Positions 12,290 to 36,237 of a DNA stretch of 64,000 bases are shown piece by piece. This stretch comes from Phoenix dactylifera (taxonomy: Eukaryota; Streptophyta; Magnoliopsida; Arecales; Arecaceae): assembly GCF_009389715.1 (NCBI RefSeq), contig NW_024067695.1, positions 248,001-312,000 of the forward strand, read 5' to 3'. Every line of letters starts with the position of its first letter. Position 1 is the stretch's first letter. A program made the translations under genes and the position numbers. Below the pieces are notes generated by a model that was given only the letters and a program-made list of their open reading frames with translations, was not told the origin of the DNA and made no database searches.

Positions 12290-13440
12290 AAGGTTCGAGA
12301 TATGCATAGGTATCTTCTTGCTGCCCCTGAGGAGGATATTGGCACTAGTAGAACCTTGTCTACTATTTGGAAGATGATTGCAGATCCCGGAGTTAAGCTC
12401 TTCCCGTGGAGAATGGCATAGACTTCCTTGCAAATCTCTATTAGCTGAAAGAGGACTCATTGATGAACGCTCAGCTAGTTGTGATGTATGTGGCCTTCTT
12501 GAAGACGTTGAGCTTGTGCTGATTGGTTGCCGTATTGCAAAGGAAACATGGAGGGTGATCTCCCACAGGTTTGGGTACTGTGGCTATTACATTTCATTGC
12601 AAGCCCTATTAAATTCTATTAATTGTTTCTATTGATCACACAGTGATGCAGTCGATTATTGGTTATATTGCCTGGATGCTTCGGTCAGTTGGAAATAGCT
12701 GAGTGTTTCAAAATAATGCTTCTAATCCTCTCTTGATTGCTGAACATGCTGTAAGGCTGGCTTCAGAATTATATGATCTTACCCTTGATGGCGCGTTGAG
12801 CAACTTATAGCACTGCATGGACATCTGCAGCTCCAATAGCTTATCTTCATCTTTTCTTTTGCAGGTTTGCTGGGTGCCCCCTCCCTGTGGGTTGCTCAAA
12901 ATTAACTTTGATGGGTCTTTGTGAGGTAATCAAGATGGAGCTAACTTCGTTGTTAGAGACCATAATGGCCATTTGCCTCTTGCCGGTTTAAGAAAATTTC
13001 ATGCTTCATCGTTCCTATGGCAGAGTTAAGGGAAACTTGGGAAGGGCGCACCAATGCCATCAAGTATTTACAGTGCAAGAAAGTAATTTTGAAGGGTGAT
13101 TCGCCCGGCCATTATCATTATATGGATCAATGTTCTAATGCATTCTATGGCTTCTAGTCCTTTGCTTCATGATATCCAGTATATTATTTGTTCACTAAAT
13201 TACTTTAGAGCTGAACATGTGTTAAGGGAGGCCAACTTTGTGGCGAATTGGCTGGCAAGCGATGCTTTTGATGCGGAATTTATTCTTCCTTTAAAGCTTA
13301 ATCTTCTGTTGCAAACGGAGGCAATAGGATTAGGCTATGTTCGTGGGGTTTTTTTGGATGCTGTGCTGTTTTGTATTTTGTTGTTTTCTTTTACTGTTAT
13401 TTGTTTTGTTTCTCTTCCATTCATTGTACCAAAGGAAAAA
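12290..13440 (+). mobile_element. Decayed LINE 3' region: zf-RVT plus RNase H
   Basis: The plus strand contains a zf-RVT domain remnant (LLAERGLIDERSASCDVCG followed by GCRIAKETW, about 12440-12555). Next comes the RNase H start (KINFDGSL at about 12900, VVRDHNGHLPLAG at about 12950) and the C-terminal block LREANFVANWLASDAFD (about 13228-13278). In-frame stops interrupt it in several places. The last catalytic Asp position is Asn (ANW), as in the LINE at 60.8 kb. No poly(A) or target-site duplication was identified with confidence. Confidence 0.6.
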
Positions 13441-14093
13441 AAAGAAGTAGATTACTTCCTTGTCTTGATCTTGATGGCAGATTATGGCTATACGGTAATA
13501 ATAGGTGACCCACTAACTATTGCAATGATATAAAGAGCGTTGATTACACGTCAGCTTTCGAACTCCACATGAGATGAATGCATGGTGATATCCAATTCAT
13601 GCAAATATACACTTTATTAAAGTTGGATGCTTGTTTCGATTGAAGTGGGAGGTTGGACCACCTAATATTACGAGGGCTGCAACACTGCTTCTGAGTTTGG
13701 CCTCATTATATATGCGCGATCGAGATCCAAAGAAAAGGTCCCACTAGGAAAATTTTCCCCCATCGCTTTTCTGCTATTCTCACTGCTAAGAGATGTTGTT
13801 GACTGGCTGTAAACGTAGAGAGATTTCCAGGCTATTTCGATGTACAAAAATTTTACCTTGCTCTCAAGAGCTATTTATACATACATATATACATACATAC
13901 ATACATGTATACACAAAGAATTGCTAGATTCCAGGGATAAGCTAAATCATCTCAGAAAAGTAATTAGCTATCCTTGAAAATGATGATTAGTTATATCACT
14001 GGGATGCCCCCTCGCTTTTGGATCGCTCCCGTTCCTTCAGGTTTTTAAAATAGATTCTCCAACCGGCCAACAATTAAAAATAATTGGTAATTA
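13441..14093. other. Intergenic, nothing recognised
   Basis: AT-rich sequence with a short TACA/CATA microsatellite near 13876-13906. Confidence 0.5.
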
Positions 14094-14340
14094 AATGACC
14101 CACGCCAACCCTGTAACAACTCCTTATTTTATACAATGGCCTGAAGACCCCAATTCCTCGGCTTGTATTGGTCAAATTAAGTGGGGACAATCTTCCGGAG
14201 ATCCATCTCAACCACCATGCACGCCAAGCCTGCAACAAGTCCTTGTCTCATACAATGGAAGACCCAATTGCTTTGGCGTGGAGTACTGGTTTGGTTGTGT
14301 CAAGTGTTTTTCTTGTCCCTTAATTATTTTATTTTAATTT
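14094..14340. repeat. Diverged tandem duplication, period about 119 bp
   Basis: ACGCCAACCCTGTAACAACT and its downstream ATACAATGGCCTGAAGACCC recur as ACGCCAAGCCTGCAACAAGT and ATACAATGGAAGACCC about 119 bases later. Two copies are visible with substitutions and small indels. Open frames over the copies have no known domain. Confidence 0.5.
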
Positions 14341-14899
14341 ACTTCTACCCTCTTGCCCTTGATAGTTTGAGTACATAATTTTGACTTCGGTGCGTTAGGC
14401 TATTTGTTAAGCATGCCATGTCGCATGACACTCGCGATGGTCGACCGGCGCATGATGGGGACCGGACATGCAATTAAGTGCCGTGCGAGGCTTCTCAAAG
14501 CACACATGTAACTCTAGTTTTCCTTGAGAACATGAGAGTCTTTCTCATAGAGTCACGTTGGGTCGTCCTGCATGGAATTGGAGGACATTCATTATTGAAT
14601 TACTTGATGGTGATATGGTTCCAACTATTGATTATGAGCCGTTGCTATGTCTGCCAAATTTTAATTGAGATGGGAGCATAGCTCAGCCAGCCCTAAAGTC
14701 CGATGAAGGCAAGTTAAACAAGCATTAAGGTGTTGGATGCTGCTGGTGGTGGCCTACAAGAATTCTGCTTGTTGGAGAGTTTCTGATGGAGGACCTCCGA
14801 TGCCTAAGTCAGAATAGAAAAATAACAGTATGGAAGGAAGAGATTTCCATAGAGTGTAACTCTATAAGTAATATTGTATGTATTATATCTTGCGTATCC
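14341..14899. other. Intergenic, nothing recognised
   Basis: No motif or long open frame of note. Confidence 0.5.
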
Positions 14900-17060
14900 G
14901 AGATCTTCTAGGCTGCCCATTTATATAGAAAAGCTCATTTTGTCATTACCTAACCTGACGTGCCGTGCAATGATGGCCAGATAACGGCCGGTAATACGAT
15001 TGTGGCGTGAGAGCCAATCTGTATGGACGGTGGGCAGCGCTAGTGGGGCACAGGCCATGGTGCTGTCACGATTGCGGACTGCTAGAGTTATCGGTTGTTG
15101 GACTGTTAGTCTTTATTCTCCTCGGTCGCTACCGAAGTCATTCACTTCGGTTGGTTGGCTGCTCGACTGGGGCGAAGTTGTTCACCTCGATTTACATCCA
15201 AGGTCAAGGAGATCAGTCTAGCCTAAGGTCAAGATGTCTAATATTTTTTTCGTCACTTGCCTCCTACTTCCGAGGCCGAACTACACTCTAGTTCGGATAT
15301 AGAAGTCAAGTCGCCACCTCGGTCGAGGGCGAGGCTTTCATCATAGGCAATAAATGCGTCGATCTATCTTCTTGAAGTGTCATTGTATCCGGGTTGTCCC
15401 AAGAAGACATCATTGCGGGGTTTCCCTTAAGGCATCATTACTACAATGATCTAGGCAATTCATTGCGCCGTGTCCCGAGCTGACGTGTGGCTTGATCCGC
15501 TCGAGTACCCGAATAAGCACTTTGATCAAGGTCGTCTGCGCCTCCATATAAGGGTGGTTCCGCCCTTTAGTTTACACTTCTTACTTCATCTGTTGTTTCG
15601 GTTGCGTGCACAAGCGTTTAGGCCTTCGATTGGTACTCCAGTGAATCTCCGTTCCTCCGGCATCGGCATCCCCTGTGCTCCTCCATTTTCTGGTGGGTTT
15701 CTGCTCCTTGGCTGCTCCACCACTCTTCTTTTCTTACTCTTTCCTTTCATCTTTTTCTTGCCAGTACGAGTAGGGCTGAGGCTAATGCTTCGAAGGAGAG
15801 TCAACAATCTGATCGCTCTTCTCGAGGTCGGCTGTCGTCGCTTTCGGGCAAGGCTGAGTCCAAGGTCCAGTCAGGCCCAGATCATGAGGCATTCATTCTT
15901 ACTTAGGAGAAAATGGACCTTGTCCGAGCTCAAAATTTTGTGCCCCTCATGTTCACTTTTGAGTTCGCCGGTCTTGGTGACTAGGTGACCAACCCACATC
16001 CTTCTTGGCTCGACCTGTATGAGGAGACTCTACGGGCTTGGCTGAGGCTTCCTCTCCACCCCTTCTTTATGCAATTGATGAGGTCTTACAACCTCGTTCT
16101 GACCCAGCCGGTGCGAAATCCTGACGGGTCTTAGTCGGTTTCCTTTCTCTTTATTTTCTCTGGGGCATCCCAGCCTCGATTCCCCTCTTCCGGGGATGCT
16201 TCACCTTGAAGAGACATCCACAGGATAGCATATGGTGGTATTTTTCTTCTCAAAAAGACCGCTAGTTACTTCGAGGTACTTTCTCTTCCATCCATGGATG
16301 GAAAGGGAGGTTTTTCTTCGTTCACTCTGAGCAGTTAAGGGGGTTTGAGACCGAGTAGAGGGTGCCTTAGAGCGATTTGAATCAGCCCTCGAGATTGTCT
16401 AATAACGATCAAAAGGCCTTGGACAAGCTTCTTCAGTCTTGATCTGGGATTTTTTTCTTGCGGGAGTTGCTGTCTAGGGAGACTCTAATTAAAGTTGGTC
16501 TAAGTCCGCCTAACCCTCAGGGTAAGCTCCTCCTGAATTTTCTCTATCTTGCACCTCGATGTTATTGATGAACTTTATCCTTGGTTTTGCAGCTCTCTTC
16601 ACCATGAAGACTGACCTTGCACTGATCCATTAGAGGAGGAAAATAATGAAGTGGTCTGCCGCAGCGTCCACGGATGAAGCCCCGCAAGAGAAGAAGTCGA
16701 GGGGAAAATCCTTTCCGGCCCCGCTACCGAAGCTACCAAAATCACCGCTGAGGTCACTGCTGAGGTTGTTGAAGTTGCTGAGGTTACCAAAATTGCCTCT
16801 GAGATTGTTGTTGAGGTTATCGAAACTGGCTCCGAGGCCACTGTTGAGGCGTCGGTTCTTGAAGTATCCCCCGAGGTGCTCGTATCTCGAGGTAAGACTG
16901 TGGTCATTGACCCCTAGGTCGAGGTTGTACCACCAATTAGGTTGGCTCCTCTGGAGGGGGGTCATCCTCGCCCAACCTCCTGTTGCCACAACGTCTCTAC
17001 GCCGGTCATCCCTCGAGGTTCATGCCTCGACTTGGTCAGATTCGGGCCGTCTATCTTTGA
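14900..17060 (+). mobile_element. Decayed gypsy-type retrotransposon region (LTR-like sequence and gag-like ORF)
   Basis: At 15543-15556 a CCATATAAGGG core-promoter-like sequence lies in GC-rich U3-like DNA. Downstream, interrupted frames spell a gag-like N-terminal protein: RLSSLSGKAESK (about 15825-15860), VPLMFTFEFAGLGD (about 15940), LRLPLHPFFMQLMRSYN (about 16045-16095) and IHGWKGRFFFVHSEQ (about 16293-16337). This order resembles the plant 'putative gypsy type transposon' gag-like family. A tail rich in Glu/Val/Thr/Ala (ITAEVTAEVVEVAEVTKIA) lies at about 16740-16800. Several stops and at least one frameshift show it is dead. LTR ends, primer-binding site and pol were not found. Confidence 0.5.
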
Positions 17061-17890
17061 CATTTTTTTATCATAATTATTGATAAAGGAAACTTTTAGA
17101 TGCATTTTAAGTTTTTCAAATGTTTTTTTGCAAATTGTTCGTTCAAACTTACATAAAAATCTCACTACAATAATTATGTTAGGTGAAGAAAAATAGCAAA
17201 AATCCATATTTTGCCTATAGAAAATTATATGTTTATAACAAAGAAAATATTCATATTTGTACTATAAAAAAATATTTAACTTATATGAAGTTTTAATTGC
17301 ATTTACAGAAATCTAAGTAGATATCCAAAAAAATTTCGAAAATAAAGAGAACTAGAGTTATGATCTTAAATCAATAAGAAAGTAATTAAAGATTGATGCC
17401 AAAATCATGGGCTTAATGATGGTATTATAACTATTATGATGGCCATTAAAATGGCTTAAGCCACCCCCTTATGTTATTAGGATAATTAACATGAAAAAAA
17501 TATCACCTGTTATTTTCTATTATAGTGAATGTACATTATAACATAAATAATAACCTTTTTTGGCTTGTAACTTTTTTGGAATAAAAGAGTATCATTTTCA
17601 AAAGTCAATTTTGTTCGTTGATATTCTATCCAAAAATAATTGTACCATCCAAAGAAATAATATAATTTTGTCTATTTGAACTAAAGAAAAAATGACACTA
17701 TTATTTTTCCTCATGGCTCATTATTTGCTATTATAATTCTGTTGCAATAATCACTATATTAGTAATTATTTTCTACTATGCAGTAATCCTTGCATGAAGG
17801 ATTTGAGAAGCACCATTCTATCTATTGTGCTATCTATCATTTTCTACTAATATTGATTCAAGTCATCATGGGGCTCAATGATGGACCATA
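17061..17890. other. AT-rich intergenic, nothing recognised
   Basis: Low-complexity A/T-rich sequence without usable open frames. Confidence 0.5.
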
Positions 17891-18849
17891 GGGCTGAAAA
17901 CGGATCAAATATAGATCGACAATTAATATATCCATATCCGTATCCATATTTTTCAACGAATATGGATATGGATATGAATATTAAATAGACATCAAAATTA
18001 ATATTCATCTTTGTTCTAAACAGATACGGATACGAATCGGATATTAAGCATATTCATATTTGTTATAAACAGATACAGATATAAATTGGATGTTAAACAT
18101 ATCCATATTTTTTTAATCTAAATACGAATATAAATTAGATACCATTTTGGATATTAATCAAATTTGAGCAAAATTCAATGATAAAAACTAGCAATAAAGA
18201 CATGATCATTAAAAAAATAATTAAAAAATATAAGTTTAACAAGTATTTATTAATAATAAAAACTAGCAATTTTATAAAGAAAATATCGCTCAAGGTTACT
18301 CGTCACCGAAGCAGACGAAACCTATGGAGCCTCCAAGGTATCTTATAGTTGTCGCCAGTTGTAGTTGTCGGGTGGAAACTAGAAAGTGAACGAGATATTC
18401 GAAATTCTAGTTGCTTGAAAACGACTAAGAGTAAAGAAGGACGAAACTAACGAATAATAGTTTTGAGCCTTTCAAGTGTGCGGGGTGATTCAAAGGAATT
18501 TATTTGAATCAAGTATTTCGTATTCGGATTACTATCTTAAGTGACAGTCATTCGATATTTGAATTCTTTTTAGTTTAGGTTTGGTTAATCACTTTATTGG
18601 TTCCACGATTTAACTTAACTTAAACTTCTCTTTTTCACTTATTTTTGTTATACGGATATTTACATCCGTATCCTAATTTGAAAAAAGTAGGTATATCCGC
18701 ATCCGTACCTGTATTTTGAAGATTTTTGAATTGAATATCTAGATCCATATCCGAATTTGATAGGACCAAAAAGACAGTATCCTAATCCGATCCAAATTAA
18801 ATATAAAAATGGATGCGGTCGGATATAATCCGACCCGAATTGAACTCTA
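17891..18849. mobile_element. GGATAT/ATATCC-rich non-autonomous element
   Basis: The left end (TAGGGCTGAAAACGGATC) and the reverse complement of the right end (TAGAGTTCAATTCGGGTCGG) are loosely inverted. The flanking 200-300 bases on each side are full of TATGGATATGGATAT / ATCCATATCCG motifs. The middle (about 18290-18480) is unrelated. Such elements are common in plant genomes. The superfamily is uncertain, since no convincing target-site duplication is visible. Confidence 0.35.
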
Positions 18850-19290
18850 AATTGTACAAATAAATAAACAAAAGGGGTATTTGATCTTCCTTCCCATGCC
18901 CACATACATCGATACACTTTTAAAATATTTGCTGATAAAAAGTCAATTAATAATTTAAAAGTCTTTATCTTTTGGAAGTCTATATAATTAGTAATTGGTT
19001 GGACTAAAATTGCTCTTCAGCCTTGATCAATAAAGGCCACCCACCAAGATAAAACAAATGTATACACACGCGTGAGAGAGAGCGAGAGAGCGCGTGCGAG
19101 CTCAGCACCAGGAAAGAAGGTTAGCAGCAGCGCTAAACCTACCGCCCTGAGAAGTTTCCGGCGATTCGTTCGTGGGGCCCCAAAGAGCGCCCCTCAAGTT
19201 TCCCGACCCTCAGCTTCTTTTTACCCACCCAACCCGGTGCCGGCTCAGTCGTTCTCGGCCCCACCACCTGACTAACCACTGCCATACCTC

Positions 19291-19297
19291 TATAAAT
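19291..19297 (+). promoter_or_regulatory. TATA box of ADH-like gene 1
   Basis: TATAAAT sits 73-79 bases before the ATG at 19370 in otherwise GC-rich sequence. The leader that would follow includes a (GACAGA)n hexamer repeat at about 19330-19357. Confidence 0.7.
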
Positions 19298-19369
19298 CCC
19301 GCGGTGCCTGGAGATATATCAAGAAAAAGAGACAGAGACAGAGACAGAGACAGAGAGAAGACTTCAGCG

Positions 19370-25848
<6,479 letters not shown>

Positions 25849-26741
25849 GATGAGAAAGAGAAGCCCCATAACATTTATTATTTGTGATTTTGTTTATTGA
25901 TGTAATAACAAATAAGTGTAAGGGGAAACTATAAATAGCTTTTTTTTTAATTTCATTTTTGCTATTTTTTTAGTGTATTCAATAATTGAGCCTGCATCAA
26001 AAGGCCCATCTTGTGAACAACATTGTAATGATGATATAAGTATGCGCGACCGGAGTTTACTCCATACTTCTTCTTCTTCTTCTTTTTTTCGCTCAGACCG
26101 TGTATTACACAAATCTAGTATGAATATAGCCACAAGAATCAAAAAATAAAATATTTCTAAAAGCTATATGTACATGAGCTTCCGAGCACAAGGAAAGTCC
26201 TCTCGAATAATCCATCACATACGAAGCTATCCAGTCCACCGCACCATTCGCCTCCATGCTTACCATATAATGAGCAACACTATCTCTTACAACTTAAAAT
26301 TCTAGAGTTCTCATGTATCTAGTGGTTAGATCTCATGGTCTCCTCCAAACAACTAAAAAGGCATAGTTTGTTGGTTGCATTCCCAGCTTCTGACAATATA
26401 CCTTCTCGGTTTGCTTCCTGTGGCTCCCTTACACAACTACTTACCGTCACAATAAACATTTAGCCATAGAAATCTATTTGATTTTCTTCTAATAGAATGA
26501 TACAAATTAATGATACATCAAATTCTCTTCTCTCCATATATTATTGCTGGATGCCATAAAGTTTCAACCTGAGAACAATAACTATTAAAATTTATATTTT
26601 CCTTTCAGAATTATGGTGGTAAGAAACGGGGACCCACTATTAATTGATCTCAAAAATAACATTTTGCTCTATATGCATGATAAATTGACAGGTATTAATT
26701 AGTAGCTTATCTTTATCCTAGAATTCAGGTTATTATTCTAA
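25849..26741. other. 3' flank of ADH-like gene 1, no further gene
   Basis: The first about 60 bases (TTATTGATGTAATAACAAATAAG) are a likely 3' end region with AATAAG-like signals but no canonical AATAAA. The rest is AT-rich, without recognised features. Confidence 0.5.
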
Positions 26742-27000
26742 AGGTAACTAAACACGAGGATTGCGCTCGTTGCGTTGCGGAACTTAACCCAACATCTTAT
26801 AGCACGAGCTGATAACAACCATGCACCACCTATGTCCGCGTTTTCGAAGGCACCTTTTTCTTTCAAGAGGATTCACGGCATGTCAAGCCCTGATAAAATT
26901 TTTCGTTTTGCATCGAAATAAACCACATGCTCCACTGCTTGTGCGGACTCCTGACAATTTTTTTAAGTTTTATTTTTGCGAACATACTTGTCAGGTAGAA
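26742..27000 (-). pseudogene. Nuclear plastid DNA insertion: decayed 16S rRNA fragment
   Basis: On the minus strand this is the conserved 900-1130 region of plastid 16S rRNA. It includes GCATGTGGTTTA, TCGATGCAAAACGAA, GGGCTTGACATGCCG, AATCCTCTTGAAAGA, TGCATGG, ATGTTGGGTTAAGT, CAACGAGCGCAAT and CCTCGTGTTTAGTTACC. The CTTGAAAGA block and the CTCGTGTTTAGTT continuation are plastid-type rather than enterobacterial or mitochondrial. Relative to the conserved plastid sequence, most changes are C-to-T or G-to-A on either strand (for example CCCGAAGG became TTCGAAGG), plus a small tandem GTTGC duplication near 26775. It is a dead nuclear copy (NUPT) between the two ADH-like genes. Confidence 0.85.
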
Positions 27001-27439
27001 AAAAATACCAAAAAATAGTATCTTTCTCACATTTATAATAAATTATTGAGTATTGATTTGTAGCTCGCCTTTATCATAGAATTTATAATACTATTTTACT
27101 AGTGTTAAAAAAACAAACTCATAAATAACACTTTGCCCTACATTTTGATGTAAATTGTTAGATATTAGATTGCAGCACGTCTTCATCATAGAATCTGCTA
27201 TATTATTTTAATGGTATTTTTTTTTAAAAAAAAGGCTAGAAAATAATACTTTACCTTGCACGTCTTTTTTTTTTTTGGTGCAAACCTTGCACGTCTTTAC
27301 CTATGCTAGTTAGACCGTCGTATCTTTTCTTCTAGAAGCATTATACGGTGGGTACTCTGGTGCATCGCTATGTTGCACCGCTTCTTTTGCAATTCCACCT
27401 TTCTGATTTGAATCTCTTTCCCCGCTACACCAGCTCTAT
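27001..27439. other. AT-rich spacer, nothing recognised
   Basis: Contains two diverged copies of an ATTAGTTTGTAGCTCGTCTTTATCATAGAAT-like block (near 27055-27085 and 27165-27195, with a third related block near 26695-26725), so the plastid fragment appears to sit inside a small local repeat family. Confidence 0.4.
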
Positions 27440-28608
27440 CTCAACACCCTTGCTTCCTTAACACCCTCACAGGTTACTTTGGACGCCGACGAGGCGGTCA
27501 CGGGTGCGGGTTAGAGATCTTCACATTTTACTCAGCAGGGCGCCAGTTCGACAGATTGCAGGTGGCTAGATATGGAGGCTATAGATTCATCCCTGATTGG
27601 CACTCTTCATCTGGAAGGTGGCTTGAGGCTGCCTCCCAACTAGGAGTATGCTAGCCCGGCGTGGTATGCGGGTCCTTCAATACTGTGAGGCGTGTGGTGA
27701 TACCGTGGAGACCACCGAGCATGTTCTTATGTAGTGTCCTAGAGCCTGAGAGATATGGCGGAGGTCTCCGGTCCCTCTACTTGACGCGGTGGCCTCAGCG
27801 TAGGATTTGATGCTGGTATTGAGAGTCTCCATGCGTAGCCCTAGTTCGGCGGTGGATAGGATTCTGAGGGCGTATCTGTCCTATCACATTTGGCTAGACA
27901 GGAACGCTGGCATTTTTGAGGAGAGGCAATCGCCTTCGAGGATGGTGGTGGATAGAGCGGCTCGACATGCGAGGGAGGTTATTGAGGCTGCCACTGTGTT
28001 TTCTTCTGGAATGGCTAGGGACACCTGGGGTACTCTTCACGCTGTTTCAGCGCCACGTCTTGCCCTTGTTTCTTGGGTACCCACACCCCTTGGCTATTTC
28101 AAAGTAAACTTCGATGGCAACAGATCAGTGGATGGTATGACTGGAGGGGTAGAATTTGTGATCAGGGATCACTGTAGTAGGATGCTTGCCGCAGGAGGGC
28201 GGCGTACACCAAGGCTTATTGTAGTTGGGGCGGAGTTGCGGGCTGCCTGAAAGGATTTATCCTACGCCAGGCAGGTACTTGGTGTCGAGCGGGTACACCT
28301 TGAGGGAGACTCTGCGGTGGTGATCGACTGGATTCAGGGGGCTGACAGGTATGGTGATGTTCACCCCCTTATACGGGAAACTTGCAGGATGGCTCAGCTG
28401 ATGAGCGGCTTTCAGGCAGTTCACGTGTTTGGGAGGCAAACAGGGTTGCAGATTGGGTCGTCTCTTTCGTGGCCCGGCATGCCGGGAACTCTTTGTGGAC
28501 GTCTGCTTTAGATGCTCCTGTTGCTTTGTTGTCTTTTCTTTCTTTCCTGTGACGTGACTGGTTGTACTCATGTTAGACTTATATGAATGAGCAGCGGTTT
28601 ATTACCAC

Positions 28609-28641
<33 letters not shown>
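27440..28641 (+). mobile_element. 5'-truncated L1-type LINE with zf-RVT and RNase H, poly(A) tail
   Basis: The plus strand encodes a zf-RVT remnant (LARRGMRVLQYCEACGDTV at about 27651-27710, then EHVLM, stop, CPRA). A linker ending SSGMARDTWGTL (about 28003-28040) follows, then RNase H: YFKVNFDG (about 28095-28120), FVIRDHCSRMLAAGG (about 28155-28200), VVGAELRAA (about 28220-28245) and EGDSAVVIDWIQGADR (about 28303-28350). The C-terminal block, ending near 28500, is frameshifted. An A run of about 33 bases at 28609-28641 marks the 3' end. At least two stops lie in the zinc-finger part. The MARDTWG linker links it to the same subfamily as the LINE at 54-61 kb. Confidence 0.8.
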
Positions 28642-29433
<792 letters not shown>

Positions 29434-29517
29434 AGCAAGAAAACAAGACGTCCTATTCTGGATGGCGATTGCCTTCCTTACCCTCAGAGAAAACCAAAAA
29501 GACGTCCCTTCTTCTTC

Positions 29518-29525
29518 TATATAAG
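29518..29525 (+). promoter_or_regulatory. TATA box of ADH-like gene 2
   Basis: TATATAAG lies 72-79 bases before the ATG at 29597, the same distance as in the paralogue. Confidence 0.7.
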
Positions 29526-29596
29526 ACGACTCTCCTCTGCGGTGGAAGTAGACTTGCTGTATGTAGGGTCGCCGGGCGAGAGAGAGGTCGTAAGAG

Positions 29597-34718
<5,122 letters not shown>

Positions 34719-34771
34719 GAAGATGAGAAGTACACAATATCACCTTATTATGTGTGTATTGCTGGTGTATT

Positions 34772-34777
34772 AATAAA
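34772..34777 (+). terminator. AATAAA poly(A) signal of ADH-like gene 2
   Basis: A canonical AATAAA lies 54 bases after the stop codon, in T/A-rich 3' UTR sequence. Confidence 0.6.
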
Positions 34778-35024
34778 GCAATAATTATGTTGAGAAAATT
34801 TATATATGAAAAGCAAACTATGCTGAGAAAATTCTATAATTGATTTCGAAGGATCTTTTGCAAATTATGGCTATTGAAATCTAAATTCTTTTTCGCTCAA
34901 AGACTATTTTTTTTTTTGATTATGACTTTAAAAGTTCAAGTATTAAGTACTTTTTACTGAATATGTGCATGAACCAAAAAATAGTAAAACCTCAGAAAAG
35001 AGTAGGTAAACAAAGAAAATTAAT

Positions 35025-35133
35025 GATTTTCATTCAGATCTACTGCGAGTTGTATGAGATCAGGTAATCTAGTGCCAGATTTTCATTCAGATCTGCTGCG
35101 AGTTGTATGAGATCTAAGGTAATTTAGTGCCAA
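35025..35133. repeat. Tandem duplication, 53-bp period
   Basis: GATTTTCATTCAGATCTACT with TGCGAGTTGTATGAGATC is followed 53 bases later by a near-identical copy. Two copies are present. Confidence 0.8.
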
Positions 35134-35939
35134 CTTCGATATAATTCCTTATATTTTCTTCATCCACCCCAACACCTGCTAAATATAAAAAGTTAAAATT
35201 ATGTTAGCAATAACTATTTAATATTTTTAAATAATTTTTTTGCTATTAACATTAACTTAATTGTGTCTATAAATTAGTTTTATTTGAAATGATCTTTTTC
35301 TAATACTGTATATCACTGCATCTTCTCCATTCTTGCAATTGAATGTCCTGCTGTAAATGCACTATATGGTGTCCCTCTCTCAAGTTTGAGAAACATACTA
35401 ATACTTTATAACAAACAACATATTTGCGTTGTTACATGAAATTCTTATGACACAATCGAGCAAAACCAACAGGATCATGTTTAGATTATAATTGACTTTG
35501 ATTTGTTTCCTTTTTTTTTTAAGCAAAAGGGATTTGTCCTCCTAGCCTCCACTTACACTGAAAAAAAAAAAAAAGAATCTGATCTCACAAAATCAAAGAA
35601 TAAAAGTTAATTTTGCTTGAATCCAATTTCTTAACCCAATTCAAATAAGACCCAAGTTTAGGTGATGCCAAACACGCCAACTTGATTTCAATTGCTCTAA
35701 CGATATATAAGGCAATACCAGCAAAATTACGTTGAAACATTAGAATTAGTGCCTAATTAACTGTGTTTAGTGGTGGTGGATAAGGATTAAGGATCATTCT
35801 TACATTAGATTTTCCCTCCGAGCGAACAGAACCGAACCATTGCAGAGATTCCAATCTCCCGCTATATTTAGTGGCCCTCGCATTGGAACCGCAACGAAAG
35901 GCCTCCCACAAAGGAGACCCGTCTCTCTCTCTCTCTCTC
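35134..35939. other. AT-rich spacer, no gene recognised
   Basis: Nothing identifiable apart from an A run (35560-35574) and a (CT)n tract at 35922-35940. Confidence 0.5.
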
Positions 35940-35954
35940 TGGGTTCATCTTCTT

Positions 35955-36114
35955 TTTTTTTTGGGTAAAAGCAGCAATTTATATAGCTCTAACTTGAGTA
36001 CATCCTGCCAAGTTACGAAAAAGTAAAGAGTACAAAGGAGAGGGAATGTCTCCTATAGAAGTCCAAAGAAAATCTTCGGAATGCCGAGCAAAGAAGGAGG
36101 CGACCCCGTCTGCC
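35955..36114 (-). mobile_element. Short LINE 3' tail, minus strand, with 15-bp target-site duplication
   Basis: The insert starts with the T run that is the poly(A) tail of a minus-strand element. It carries ATATAGCTCTAACTTGAGTA, also found (as ATATAGCTCTAACGTGAGTA) in the LINE tail at about 10484, so both belong to one family. It is flanked by the perfect direct repeat TGGGTTCATCTTCTT at 35940-35954 and 36115-36129, the signature of target-primed insertion. It is 160 bases long and has lost all coding sequence. Confidence 0.85.
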
Positions 36115-36237
36115 TGGGTTCATCTTCTTCTTTGTCGTTTGTCATTGCCATTGGCTATTGGGTCTGTGAAGAGGAGATAATTGAGAATAAGAGTAAATTG
36201 AGAAGAAATTGTATCTCAGAATAAGAGTAAATTGAGA

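Noticed and set aside
14095-14378. Small ORFs over the 119-bp duplication as a duplicated peptide gene
   Set aside because: The two copies are read in different frames, and neither has a signal peptide or known domain.
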